Notes: generated by a model not told the origin, from the sequence alone. 15,647 bases of DNA from an uncultured Oscillibacter sp. (GCA_948902155.1 CAQVQZ010000026.1:1-15647), one strand, 5' to 3'. Counted from the stretch's first letter, positions 1 to 6,878 are shown. Numbers and translations are program-made.

Positions 1-64
1 AGAGCAATCCCCACCCGCCTCCGGTGGGAGCCCCTTTCCAAAGGGGCCTTTTGGGTTTCCGCTG
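1..64. repeat. Partial copy of the long-palindrome element, with plus-strand terminator
   Basis: This stretch matches one arm of the 185-bp element at 13911-14095: the GGGAGCCCCTTTCCAAAGG hairpin, a second small hairpin before it, the GATTG core (reversed here) and the CTGAACG end. The window edge cuts the rest. The hairpin at 30-47 followed by CTTTT would work as a weak rho-independent terminator for a plus-strand gene lying off the left edge. The homology is seen by eye; the element's full extent cannot be seen. Confidence 0.5.
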
Positions 65-102
65 AACGAAATGCCATGCCCCCTGGGCCACCCCTATTAT
101 AG

Positions 103-861
103 TCAAGTCTTCACAAATCTAACCAACAACTGCGACGGAGCCATCTTCGCCAAGAGCCGGTAGAACTTATAAAGCAGCTTCGGCGTGTAAATGGTCCGGC
201 CCGCCTTCGCCGCCCGGAGAGCGCCGCCCGCTACCTTCACCTGGTCGCAGTAGGGCAGAAATTCAAAGGTGCTGGAACGCCCCGTAATGCCCGCCAGACT
301 CAAAAACTCCGTGGCCATAGGGCCGGGGCAGACGGCGGTGACGCTGATCTTGCGGCGGCGGAGCTCCTCGTTCAGGCCCACGGTGAAGGACGAAACATAG
401 GCTTTCGTGGAGGAATACACCGTCATGCGGGGATTCGGGCAGAAGGAGGCGATGGAGGAGACGTTCAAAATGCGGCTCCCCTCCGGCATATGGGGAATCA
501 CGATGTTGGTCACGGCGGTGAGGGCCCGGACGTTCAGGTCCACCATATGGGTCTGGGACGCGGTGCTCACCTCTCCCAGCCGCCCCAGGAACCCGCATCC
601 GGCGCAGTTGATCAGCAGGGAAATCTCCGGCTTCTCATCCGCCAGGCGCTCTTGGAGGGCGATGAAGCTCATGGGGTCGCAGAGGTCCATGGGGATGCAG
701 ACGGTGGTCTTCCCCGGCAGGCTGATGGCGAGGCTCTCCAGCTGCTCCTCCCGGCGGGCGATGAGCCAGTAGCACTCGATCTCGGGAAACACGTCCTCGA
801 TCTGGCGGGCCAGCTCCCGGCCCAGGCCGGAGGACGCGCCGGTGATGATCGCGGTTTTCAT
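103..861 (-). CDS. Short-chain dehydrogenase/reductase (SDR family)
   Basis: Probable NAD(P)-dependent cytosolic oxidoreductase of 252 residues, the usual length for classical SDRs. The Rossmann glycine motif TGASSGLG is at residues 7-14, the NAG-type motif (NCAG) at about 85-88, the catalytic Ser near 136 and the YxxxK pair as YSSTK (Y149, K153), followed by CPGP and an MATEF stretch. The start ATG is preceded by AAGGGGGT. The C-terminal segment after residue 215 is basic and hydrophobic, as in the DltE/YqjQ-like SDR branch, but the substrate cannot be told from sequence. It lies 33 bp downstream of the cyclophilin gene on the same strand, so the two may be co-transcribed. The family call is firm; the specific reaction is unknown. 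Confidence 0.9.
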   Translation of the reverse strand: MKTAIITGASSGLGRELARQIEDVFPEIECYWLIARREEQLESLAISLPGKTTVCIPMDLCDPMSFIALQERLADEKPEISLLINCAGCGFLGRLGEVSTASQTHMVDLNVRALTAVTNIVIPHMPEGSRILNVSSIASFCPNPRMTVYSSTKAYVSSFTVGLNEELRRRKISVTAVCPGPMATEFLSLAGITGRSSTFEFLPYCDQVKVAGGALRAAKAGRTIYTPKLLYKFYRLLAKMAPSQLLVRFVKT

Positions 862-894
862 AGCGGTACCCCCTTTTCGTAATTCAAGCGGATG

Positions 895-1422
895 TCAGCA
901 CTTCTCCGGCTCCGGATAGTCCACGCCCTTGGTGTCCACCCGGATGGACTGGATCACCACGGGCTTCTTGGGCTTGTCGTCCCACATGCTCCGGGGGACC
1001 CGGGAGATGGCGATGGCGTCGTCCGCGCCCTCGATCACCTGCCCGAAGGCGGCATAGTCGCCGTCCAGGTGCTCCGCCGGGGCCACCATGACGAAGAACT
1101 GGCTCCCCGCCGAATCCGGCTCGCCGGTCCGGGCCATGGAGAGGACGCCGGTGGTGTGCTTCAAGTCGTTCTGGGCGAAGCCGTTGGAGGCGAATTCGCC
1201 CTTGATCTCATATCCCGGCCCGCCCATGCCGGTGCCGTCGGGGCAGCCGCCCTGGATCATGAAGCCGGGGATGACCCGGTGGAAGGTCAGCCCGTCGTAA
1301 AAGCCCTGATTGGCCAGGGAAATAAAGTTGTTCACGGTGTTGGGGGCCTTGTCGGGGTAGAGCTCGGCGGTCATTTTTTTGCCGTCCTCCATGAGGATGG
1401 TGGCCAGAGGATTGTTGGACAT
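895..1422 (-). CDS. Peptidyl-prolyl cis-trans isomerase, cyclophilin type
   Basis: A 175-residue single-domain cyclophilin that catalyses cis-trans isomerisation of prolyl peptide bonds. The hallmark segment FHRVIPGFMIQGG (catalytic Arg in FHR, residues 47-49) is followed by GTGMGGPGY, a SMAR stretch, the SQFFVM active-site strand and HLDGDYAAFGQV. The position of the cyclosporin-contacting Trp of eukaryotic cyclophilins is occupied by His (HLDG), as in many bacterial forms, so drug sensitivity is probably low. There is no signal peptide, so it should be cytoplasmic. The Shine-Dalgarno is a modest AAAGGAAA. It lies 85 bp downstream of smpB on the same strand and 33 bp upstream of the SDR gene, and may belong to one transcript with them. 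Confidence 0.95.
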   Translation of the reverse strand: MSNNPLATILMEDGKKMTAELYPDKAPNTVNNFISLANQGFYDGLTFHRVIPGFMIQGGCPDGTGMGGPGYEIKGEFASNGFAQNDLKHTTGVLSMARTGEPDSAGSQFFVMVAPAEHLDGDYAAFGQVIEGADDAIAISRVPRSMWDDKPKKPVVIQSIRVDTKGVDYPEPEKC

Positions 1423-1441
1423 GTCGGTCGTTTCCTTTCCT

Positions 1442-1455
1442 GCGCGGTTCCGCGC
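1442..1455. other. Small GC hairpin in the smpB-cyclophilin gap
   Basis: Palindrome GCGCGGTTCCGCGC in the 85-bp gap between smpB and the cyclophilin gene. It has no U-run on either side, so it is not a standard terminator. It could be an mRNA-processing or stability hairpin in the leader of the cyclophilin gene. The function is not determined. Confidence 0.3.
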
Positions 1456-1507
1456 GATTGATATAAAATATGCTCTCTCAGACGGTGAAATGCCCGGAGA
1501 CGGGACC

Positions 1508-1966
1508 TCAGCGGACCTTCATGGCCCGGTCGATCTCCCGCTTTGCGTCCCGCTGGGCGGCGGTGTCGCGCTTGTCGTAGTTCTTCTTGCCCTTGCACAG
1601 GCCCACTTCCACCTTGACGCGGGAGTCCTTGAAGTAGACCGACAGGGGCACCAGGGTATAGCCGTCCTGCTTCACCAGGGCGTGGAGCTTCCGGATTTCC
1701 CGCTTGTGCATCAGCAGCCGCCGGGGGCGGACGGGGTCCTTGTTGAAGATATTCCCTTTTTCGTAAGGGGAGATGTGCATCCCATGGACAAACAGCTCTC
1801 CGTCCTTCACGGTGCAATAGGAATCCTTGAGATTCAGCGTCCCGGCCCGGATGGACTTCACCTCCGTGCCCGCCAGCTCGATGCCCGCCTCATACTTGTC
1901 CTCGACGAAATAATCGTGACGGGCCTTCCGGTTCTGGGCGGCGATCTTGACGCTCTTCTTTTCCAC
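1508..1966 (-). CDS. smpB: SsrA-binding protein SmpB
   Basis: SmpB binds tmRNA and brings it to stalled ribosomes for trans-translation. The family core is clear: AAQNRKARHDYFVEDKYEAG near the N terminus, GTEVKSIRAG, NLKDSY, then HMHISPYEKGN, RPRRLLMHKREI, and the C-terminal GLCKGKKNYDKRDT tail ending in AKREIDRAM. I start it at GTG 1966 (MEKKSVKI, 152 residues), because GGAGGTGA lies 7 bases upstream at 1972-1979 and family members usually begin a few residues before this point. Longer frames exist from ATG 1981 and TTG 2005, but neither has a good Shine-Dalgarno. The ATG at 1981 in fact overlaps the ribosome site. The upstream leader carries an inserted inverted-repeat element. Confidence 0.95.
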   Translation of the reverse strand: MEKKSVKIAAQNRKARHDYFVEDKYEAGIELAGTEVKSIRAGTLNLKDSYCTVKDGELFVHGMHISPYEKGNIFNKDPVRPRRLLMHKREIRKLHALVKQDGYTLVPLSVYFKDSRVKVEVGLCKGKKNYDKRDTAAQRDAKREIDRAMKVR

Positions 1967-2011
1967 TGCGGTCACCTCCATGGGGATATTGCCCAGTTTT
2001 TTCAAGCCTTA

Positions 2012-2170
2012 GAACCTGCATTCATAACCGGGGGATGTCGGCTGAGTGAGGGATTTTGCCTCCAATCGAGGCAAATTTTTTTCGCGGGTTGACGCCCGGG
2101 GGAAAATTTAATGAAGAGTGGGGGCAAAAGACCCGCCCAGACGGCGTGCAACGGTTGTGAATACAGGTTC
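2012..2170. mobile_element. MITE-like inverted-repeat element with TTA target duplication
   Basis: A 159-bp non-coding element fills most of the gap between smpB and the regulator gene. Its ends are GAACCTGYATTCAYAACCG in inverted orientation, 17 of 19 positions identical between the two ends. It is flanked by TTA at 2009-2011 and 2171-2173, a 3-bp target-site duplication of the kind known for some IS5-group elements. Inside, an 8-bp hairpin (2055-2062 with 2068-2075) is followed by seven T on the plus strand, which makes a terminator in the orientation opposite to the genes here. No transposase is present, so it would need one in trans. Its family is inferred only from its ends. Confidence 0.7.
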
Positions 2171-2172
2171 TT

Positions 2173-2201
2173 AGTATACCATGGATTTTCCCGCCAGGCA
2201 A
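2173..2201 (-). promoter_or_regulatory. Predicted smpB promoter
   Basis: On the minus strand TTGCCT (2201-2196), a 17-bp spacer, then extended -10 TGG-TATACT (2178-2173). The last -10 base falls in the TTA duplication of the inserted element, so transcripts would start just inside the element and carry it as leader. Removing the element would leave about 45 bases between the -10 and the GTG of smpB. Confidence 0.55.
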
Positions 2202-2279
2202 GGGGAGGAATGGGGCAATGTCGTGAAGCGCAAAAGAAAGGGCCGTTTTCTTTTTGCCCGCTGCCTTATCCAAAAATCC

Positions 2280-2957
2280 TCACTCCCCCCCGCTCCAGGT
2301 GCTCCGCCTCCGGCCCGCGGGGAGCAGGGTAAACTCGTTCTTCCGGAACCGAATCAGCCCCTCCTGCTCCATCCGGCTCAGCTCGTGGGACAGGGCGCTG
2401 CGGTTCACGCAGAGGAACGCCGCCAGCTCCTCTCGGGAGAAGGGGATGCGGAACCGCTCCGCCCCCCGGCGCTCCGCCTGCATGGTCAAATAGGTCAGAA
2501 TCCGGTCCCGCAGGCCCCGCTGGGCCAGAATCGCCAGCCGGTAATGCTTGCGCAGATTGTCGTCGGACAGCAGGGTCATCAGGCGGCGGCACAGGGCCTG
2601 CCGCTCTGCCTCCGGCAGCGCCCCCGGCTCCAGGAGCAGGTCCGCCGGAAACCGAAGCAGCTCCCCGGCGGAGGCCGCCACGGCGTAGTACGGAGCCCGG
2701 CGGCTGCGGGTGCAGATCAGGTCCGCCCCCAGCACGTAGGCCGGGCCCAGGGCGTCCATGAGGCTGTTGGTCCCGTCGGAGAAAATCTGTGAAATCTGGA
2801 CCTTCCCCCGGAGGACGACGGCGAACCAGTCCACCCGGTCCCCCGGCGCGATGAGCACCGCCTGCCGGTCGAACTCCCGGCGCTTCCCCTGGGGCAGAAC
2901 GTCCCGCCGGAGGGACTCCTCCGGCAGGTCCCGAAACAGGCGGCATTTTTTGATCAT
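2280..2957 (-). CDS. Crp/Fnr-family transcriptional regulator
   Basis: A 225-residue regulator with an N-terminal cyclic-nucleotide-binding-type beta-roll (GDRVDWFAVVLRGKVQIS, then GPAYVLGADLI), a dimerisation helix, and a C-terminal winged helix-turn-helix: FSREELAAFLCVNRSALSHE followed by LSRMEQEGLIRF. I start it at ATG 2957 (MIKKCRLF) because GGAG lies 6 bases upstream. ATG 2969 (MEIS) is the alternative, four residues longer and with a poorer ribosome site. It has only four scattered Cys, not the N-terminal Cys cluster of an FNR iron-sulfur sensor, and no clear cAMP-binding Arg-Ser pair, so its signal is unknown. It is divergent from the moaA operon and shares with it a perfect palindrome, which points to control of molybdenum cofactor genes and of itself. 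That role is inference. Confidence 0.9.
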   Translation of the reverse strand: MIKKCRLFRDLPEESLRRDVLPQGKRREFDRQAVLIAPGDRVDWFAVVLRGKVQISQIFSDGTNSLMDALGPAYVLGADLICTRSRRAPYYAVAASAGELLRFPADLLLEPGALPEAERQALCRRLMTLLSDDNLRKHYRLAILAQRGLRDRILTYLTMQAERRGAERFRIPFSREELAAFLCVNRSALSHELSRMEQEGLIRFRKNEFTLLPAGRRRSTWSGGE

Positions 2958-3003
2958 CGAAATCTCCATACCCGGTTCCAACCTTTCCGATGGTTCTTTT
3001 CCA

Positions 3004-3032
3004 ACTATACCACAAATATGTTGTTTGGACAA
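3004..3032 (-). promoter_or_regulatory. Predicted promoter of the Crp/Fnr-type regulator
   Basis: On the minus strand -35 TTGTCC (3032-3027), a 17-bp spacer, and extended -10 TGG-TATAGT (3009-3004). This puts the start near 2997, about 40 bases before the gene. The -35 box lies inside the palindrome at 3018-3035, so a bound regulator would block RNA polymerase. Confidence 0.55.
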
Positions 3033-3035
3033 CAT
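3018..3035. promoter_or_regulatory. Crp/Fnr-type operator palindrome
   Basis: Perfect inverted repeat ATGTTGTTTGGACAACAT, with 7-bp arms and a 4-bp centre. Read as TGTTG-N6-CAACA it has the spacing of Crp-type sites (TGTGA-N6-TCACA). Its centre is about 41 bp upstream of the predicted moaA start, the class II activator position. It also overlaps the -35 of the divergent regulator gene. Confidence 0.65.
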
Positions 3036-3055
3036 CAATTTTCCCGCCCTTCCTT

Positions 3056-3061
3056 TATAAT
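3056..3061 (+). promoter_or_regulatory. Predicted -10 box of the molybdenum operon
   Basis: A consensus TATAAT, with no acceptable -35 hexamer 16-18 bp upstream (the bases there read roughly catcaa). This suggests that the promoter needs an activator bound at the 3018-3035 palindrome. The transcription start would be near 3067-3068, about 26 bases before moaA. Confidence 0.55.
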
Positions 3062-3093
3062 AAAGCACCAGAACGAGAAAGGAGCACGCCGCC

Positions 3094-4032
3094 ATGCGGG
3101 ACAGCCACGCCAGGAACATCACCTATCTGCGCCTCTCCGTCACGGACCTCTGCTCCCTGCGGTGCCGGTACTGTATGCCCGCCGGAGGCGTGCCGAAGCG
3201 GGACCACGCCGACATCTGCTCCGTGGAGGAGTTGGTGGACATCGCCGCCGCCGCCGTGGACTGCGGCGTCCGGAAGGTCCGCCTCACCGGCGGCGAGCCT
3301 TTGGTCCGCCGGGGGATTCTGGACATCTGCCGGGGAGTCTCCGCCCTGGCGGGGGTGGAGGAGCTGTGCGTCACCACCAACGCCGTGGCCCTGCCGGAGC
3401 TGGCCCGGCCCCTCCGGGAGGCGGGGGTGGACCGGCTGAACGTCAGTCTGGATACCCTCCGGCCGGACCGCTACGCCTACATGACACGGGTGGGCCGTCT
3501 CGAGGACGTGTTCCGGGGCCTGGAAGCCGCCGGGGCGGCGGGCTTCACCCGCACGAAGCTGAACGTGGTCCTGATGAAGGACTTCAACGACGACGAGATT
3601 CCCGACTTTGTAAATCTCGCCCGGCGGTATCCGCTGGAGGTCCGGTTTATCGAGCTGATGCCCATCGGCGAGGGGAAAAACGCCCAATTCCTCCCGGCCC
3701 AGGCGGTTCTGGACGCTTACCCGGACCTGGTCTCGGCGGAGAGCGCCGGGGTGGCCCGGCGGTATCGTCCTCCGGATGGGCCAGGGCTGGTGGGCCTCAT
3801 CGAGCCCATGAGCCACCGCTTCTGCGGGGACTGCGACCGCATCCGGGTGATGGCGGACGGGAAGCTGAAGCCCTGCCTCCACTCCAGCCAGGAGATTCCC
3901 CTCCGGGGCCTGACGGGGGAGACGCTGCGGCGGGCCATCCGGGAGGGCGTCGCCGCCAAGCCGGAGAGGCACCGCATGACCGAGACCGGCCGCAGCGACG
4001 CGGGCCGGAATATGAATCAAATCGGAGGCTGA
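3094..4032 (+). CDS. moaA: GTP 3',8-cyclase MoaA
   Basis: A radical SAM enzyme that, with MoaC, converts GTP to cyclic pyranopterin monophosphate, the first stage of molybdopterin synthesis. The SAM-binding iron-sulfur cluster motif CxxxCxxC is at C20, C24 and C27 (LCSLRCRYCMP). The second cluster, which binds the substrate, is CxxC-x13-C at C244, C247 and C261. TGGEP (SAM amino-group contact), the Arg-rich segment KTKLNVV-type stretch and the C-terminal Gly-Gly (QIGG) characteristic of MoaA are all present. At 312 residues it is slightly short of the usual 320-340. GGAG is 9 bases upstream of the ATG. It is the first gene of the operon and ends 3 bp before moaC. Confidence 0.97.
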   Translation: MRDSHARNITYLRLSVTDLCSLRCRYCMPAGGVPKRDHADICSVEELVDIAAAAVDCGVRKVRLTGGEPLVRRGILDICRGVSALAGVEELCVTTNAVALPELARPLREAGVDRLNVSLDTLRPDRYAYMTRVGRLEDVFRGLEAAGAAGFTRTKLNVVLMKDFNDDEIPDFVNLARRYPLEVRFIELMPIGEGKNAQFLPAQAVLDAYPDLVSAESAGVARRYRPPDGPGLVGLIEPMSHRFCGDCDRIRVMADGKLKPCLHSSQEIPLRGLTGETLRRAIREGVAAKPERHRMTETGRSDAGRNMNQIGG

Positions 4033-4035
4033 CCC

Positions 4036-4512
4036 ATGGAACAGGAACTGACCCACATCAACGAGCAGGGACGGGCCCGGATGGTGGACGTGACGAAGAA
4101 GGAGATCACCTTCCGCACCGCTGAGGCCGAGGGCCGGGTCCGCATGGCCCCGGAGACGGTGGAGATCATCCGCACCGGCGGCGCGCCCAAGGGGGACGTG
4201 CTGGCGGTGGCCCAGGTGGCGGGCATTCTGGCCGCCAAGCGCACCCACGAGCTCATCCCCATGTGCCACCCCCTCCGGCTGACGGCGGTGGACATCCATT
4301 TTACCCTGGAGGAGACCGCCGTCCACATCCGGACGAAGGTGAAGTGCAAGGGGGAGACCGGCGTGGAGATGGAGGCCCTGACGGCGGCGTCCGCCGCAGC
4401 CCTGACCGTCTACGACATGTGCAAGGCCGTCCAGCGGGACATGGAAATCACCGATATCCGCCTGTGCCGGAAGAGCGGCGGGAAAATCGGCGACTATGAA
4501 AAGGAGTGGTGA
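4036..4512 (+). CDS. moaC: Cyclic pyranopterin monophosphate synthase MoaC
   Basis: MoaC acts right after MoaA and rearranges 3',8-cyclo-GTP into cyclic pyranopterin monophosphate. The 158-residue length is normal. Family motifs are intact: MVDVTKKE near the N terminus, KRTHELIPMCHPL, TGVEMEALTAASAAALTVYD and the catalytic-region MCKAVQRDM, then LCRKSGGKIGD. The Shine-Dalgarno GGAGG overlaps the last codons of moaA, so the two genes are probably translationally coupled. Its own end carries the ribosome site (AAGGAG) of the next gene. Confidence 0.97.
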   Translation: MEQELTHINEQGRARMVDVTKKEITFRTAEAEGRVRMAPETVEIIRTGGAPKGDVLAVAQVAGILAAKRTHELIPMCHPLRLTAVDIHFTLEETAVHIRTKVKCKGETGVEMEALTAASAAALTVYDMCKAVQRDMEITDIRLCRKSGGKIGDYEKEW

Positions 4513-4514
4513 GC

Positions 4515-4955
4515 ATGGCTGAGGTGGTATCCGTCAACATCAGCGAGAAAAAGGGCACTGTCAAGCGGGAGGTTCCGGAAATCCGCCTGAAGCTCCGCCA
4601 CGGCATCGTGGGCGACGCCCACGCCGGGGACTGGCACCGGCAGATTTCCCTCCTGGCGGAGGAGAGCGTGGACAAGATGCGGGCCCTCCTGCCCCAGCTC
4701 CAGCCGGGGGCCTTCGCGGAGAACATCAACACACGGGGCATCGAGTTAAAGACCCTCCCCGTCGGGACCCGGCTCCGCCTGGGGGAGACGGTGGTGGAGG
4801 TCACCCAGATCGGCAAGGAGTGCCACAGCGACTGCGAGATCAAGCGCGTTACCGGGAAGTGCGTCATGCCCACCGAGGGCATCTTCGCCGTGGTGGTGCA
4901 GGAAGGGACCGTCCGGAAGGGCGATAAAATCGAGATTCTAAAAGACTTTATATAA
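4515..4955 (+). CDS. Stand-alone MOSC-domain protein
   Basis: A 146-residue single MOSC (molybdenum cofactor sulfurase C-terminal) domain, a fold proposed to bind the cofactor or transfer sulfur. The sequence shows GDAHAGDWHRQISLL (residues 33-47), the AENI strand (68-71), then VGTRLRLGETVVEVTQIGK, C103, C107 and C117 (KECHSDC, GKC), and a C-terminal EGTVRKGDKIEI strand. I start at ATG 4515 with AAGGAG 8 bases upstream; the frame opens at GTG 4506 inside the moaC end. It lies 2 bp after moaC. In related Clostridia such domains occur alone or fused to MoaB/MogA; here MogA is separate, at the far end of the operon. The exact reaction is unknown. Confidence 0.88.
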   Translation: MAEVVSVNISEKKGTVKREVPEIRLKLRHGIVGDAHAGDWHRQISLLAEESVDKMRALLPQLQPGAFAENINTRGIELKTLPVGTRLRLGETVVEVTQIGKECHSDCEIKRVTGKCVMPTEGIFAVVVQEGTVRKGDKIEILKDFI

Positions 4956-4967
4956 GAGGTAAACGCC

Positions 4968-5987
4968 ATGAAGCTGATTCCGACCCAGCAGGCCGTGGGC
5001 CACGTCCTCTGCCACGACATGACCCAGATCATCCCCGGCCAGTACAAGGACGCCCGCTTCCGCAAGGGCCACGTGGTCCGGGAGGAGGACATCCCCGTCC
5101 TGCTGTCCATGGGCAAGGAGCACCTGTATGTCTGGGAAATGACTCCCGGCATGGTCCACGAGAACGACGCGGCGGAGCGCCTCTGCTCCCTCTGCCGGAA
5201 CGAGCATATGGACCGCTCCGCCGTCAAGGAGGGCAAAATCGAGCTGACCGCCGCCCAGGACGGCCTCTTCCGGGTGGACAGCGCCCGGCTCAACGCCGTG
5301 AACACCATAGAGGACATCATGATCGCCACCCGCCACGGCGGCACGGCGGTCCGCAAGGGGGACAAGCTGGCGGGCACGCGGGTGATTCCCCTGGTGATCG
5401 AAGAGGAGAAGCTGCGCCGGGCGGAGGAAGCCGCCGGGGCCGCGCCCCTGCTGGAGCTGCTGCCCTGGAAGCTGAAAACCGCCGGAATCGTCACCACCGG
5501 AAGCGAGGTGGCCAAGGGCCTGATTCAGGACGCTTTCACCCCGGTAGTGGAGCGGAAGCTGGCGGAGTTCGGCATCGAGACCGTGGAGCGCCGGATGCCC
5601 GGCGATGACATGGAGGCCGTGAAAAACGCCGTCCTGGAGGTCAAAGCCGCCGGGGTGGGCCTGATCCTCTGCACCGGGGGCATGAGCGTGGACCCGGACG
5701 ACAACACGCCGGGGGCCGTGAAGCGCACCGGGGCCCGCATCGTCACCTACGGCGCGCCGGTGCTGCCGGGGGCCATGTTCCTCCTGGGCTACTTTGAGGA
5801 CGGCACTCCCGTCTGCGGACTTCCCGGCTGCGTCATGTACGCCAAGCGCACCATCTTCGACCTGGTCCTCCCCAAGCTGGCCGCGGGAGTCCCCGTTACC
5901 AGAGTGGAAATCGCCGCCCTGGGCGAAAGCGGGCTGTGCCTGAGCTGCGAGGTCTGCACTTATCCCAACTGTGGATTTGGAAAATAA
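4968..5987 (+). CDS. MoeA-like molybdopterin-binding protein with Cys-rich tail
   Basis: A 339-residue protein with an N-terminal part like that of clostridial MoeA-related proteins and a C-terminal MoCF-biosynthesis domain. The latter holds GIVTTGSEV, MPGDD, LILCTGGMSVDPDDNTPGA and GLPGCVMYAKRTIFDLVLP. It probably binds molybdopterin and acts in molybdate insertion or regulation. It is shorter than classical MoeA (about 400 residues) and lacks an obvious full domain IV, so I do not call it moeA. The last 16 residues form a Cys motif, C-x2-C-x2-C-x4-C (C324, C327, C330, C335), suited to binding a metal or Fe-S cluster. It is 12 bp after the MOSC gene with an AGAGGT ribosome site, and 21 bp before modA. 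Confidence 0.85.
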   Translation: MKLIPTQQAVGHVLCHDMTQIIPGQYKDARFRKGHVVREEDIPVLLSMGKEHLYVWEMTPGMVHENDAAERLCSLCRNEHMDRSAVKEGKIELTAAQDGLFRVDSARLNAVNTIEDIMIATRHGGTAVRKGDKLAGTRVIPLVIEEEKLRRAEEAAGAAPLLELLPWKLKTAGIVTTGSEVAKGLIQDAFTPVVERKLAEFGIETVERRMPGDDMEAVKNAVLEVKAAGVGLILCTGGMSVDPDDNTPGAVKRTGARIVTYGAPVLPGAMFLLGYFEDGTPVCGLPGCVMYAKRTIFDLVLPKLAAGVPVTRVEIAALGESGLCLSCEVCTYPNCGFGK

Positions 5988-6008
5988 CTTTTTTAAAAGG
6001 AGGCCGCT

Positions 6009-6833
6009 ATGAAGCATCTGCTCCCGCTCCTGCTGGTCCTGCTTCTCACCGCCTGTGGCGCGCCCAAGGACACAGAACTGACCGTCTTTGCCGCCGCCTC
6101 CCTCCAGGAGACGCTGACGGAGGCCGGGGAAACCTACCGCCAAAACCACCCCAACGTCAACCTGGTTTTCAACTTCGATTCTTCCGGCACTCTAAAAACT
6201 CAGATTCAGGAAGGCGCGGTCTGCGACATCTTCATCTCCGCCGGACAGAAGCAGATGAACGAGCTGGACGCCGCCGCCGCTCCGGCGGTCAACGCCGACG
6301 GCCCGGAGAAAAACGAGGAAGAATCCCTGGACCTTGTGAACTCCGGCACCCGCTACAACCTTCTGGAAAACAAGGTGACCCTGGCGGTCCCGGAGGGAAA
6401 CCCGGCGAATATCCAGAGCTTCGACGGCCTGAAAGCCGCCCTGGAAGCCGGGGACGTCCTCCTGGCCATGGGCAACGAGGACGTGCCCGTGGGCCAGTAC
6501 ACCCAGAAGATTTTCGCCTACTACGGCCTGGACGAAGCCGCCCTCGCCGTCGGCGGCGTTCTGACCTATGGCTCCAACGTGAAGGAGGTCGCCACCCAAG
6601 TCTCCGAGGGGACCGTGGACTGCGGCGTTATCTACGCCACGGACGCCCATTCCGCCGGTCTGACGGTGGTGGACACCGCCACGCCGGACATGTGCGGTCA
6701 GGTGATCTACCCCGCCGCCGTGATGAAAAACACCGCGCATTTTGACGAAGCCCTGGACTTCCTCACCTGGCTGGGCGCGGCCAACGGCGGCATCCCCATC
6801 TTCGAAAACGTAGGTTTCACCTCCCCAAATTAA
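6009..6833 (+). CDS. modA: Molybdate ABC transporter substrate-binding lipoprotein ModA
   Basis: Extracytoplasmic molybdate (possibly tungstate) receptor of 274 residues. A lipoprotein signal peptide ends in the lipobox LLTAC, with Cys16 as the lipidated residue. The mature protein begins ELTVFAAASLQETL, the typical ModA opening whose serine helps bind the oxyanion. Then come FNFDSSGTLKTQI, DIFISAGQKQM, GNEDVPVGQYT and GVIYATDA, all standard ModA segments. An Ala/Glu-rich insert near residues 85-110 (AAAAPAVNADGPEKNEEE) is somewhat unusual. AAAAGGAGG lies just upstream of the ATG. A 45-bp spacer with three heptamer repeats follows before modB. Confidence 0.95.
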   Translation: MKHLLPLLLVLLLTACGAPKDTELTVFAAASLQETLTEAGETYRQNHPNVNLVFNFDSSGTLKTQIQEGAVCDIFISAGQKQMNELDAAAAPAVNADGPEKNEEESLDLVNSGTRYNLLENKVTLAVPEGNPANIQSFDGLKAALEAGDVLLAMGNEDVPVGQYTQKIFAYYGLDEAALAVGGVLTYGSNVKEVATQVSEGTVDCGVIYATDAHSAGLTVVDTATPDMCGQVIYPAAVMKNTAHFDEALDFLTWLGAANGGIPIFENVGFTSPN

Positions 6834-6840
6834 AAAATCT

Positions 6841-6861
6841 CCACTCTTCACTCTCCACTCT
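6841..6861 (+). repeat. Three tandem YCACTCT heptamers between modA and modB
   Basis: CCACTCT, TCACTCT and CCACTCT follow each other directly, making a G-free tract in the 45-bp modA-modB gap, upstream of the AGGTGG ribosome site of modB. It is non-coding. Copy number may vary between strains, and it might tune modB expression or transcript cleavage; both are speculation. Confidence 0.6.
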
Positions 6862-6878
6862 AAAAAGCAGGTGGCTCT

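Noticed and set aside
2055..2082. Plus-strand hairpin with seven T, looking like an ideal terminator
   Set aside because: No plus-strand gene lies upstream; on the minus strand, where smpB is transcribed, no U-run follows the stem. It is kept only as an internal part of the element.
2022..2273. Open frame of 83 codons on the minus strand between smpB and the regulator gene
   Set aside because: Most of it lies inside the inverted-repeat element, it has no ribosome site, and its composition is not protein-like. Similar frames arise in every copy of such repeats.
3062..3093. Molybdenum cofactor riboswitch upstream of moaA
   Set aside because: The predicted leader is only about 26 bases long, too short for the Moco riboswitch; control by the adjacent Crp/Fnr-type protein is a better fit.
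3018..4124. Long overlapping frames on both strands across moaA and moaC
   Set aside because: They are Pro/Arg/Gly-rich shadows, common in GC-rich coding DNA. The moaA and moaC frames carry all family motifs.
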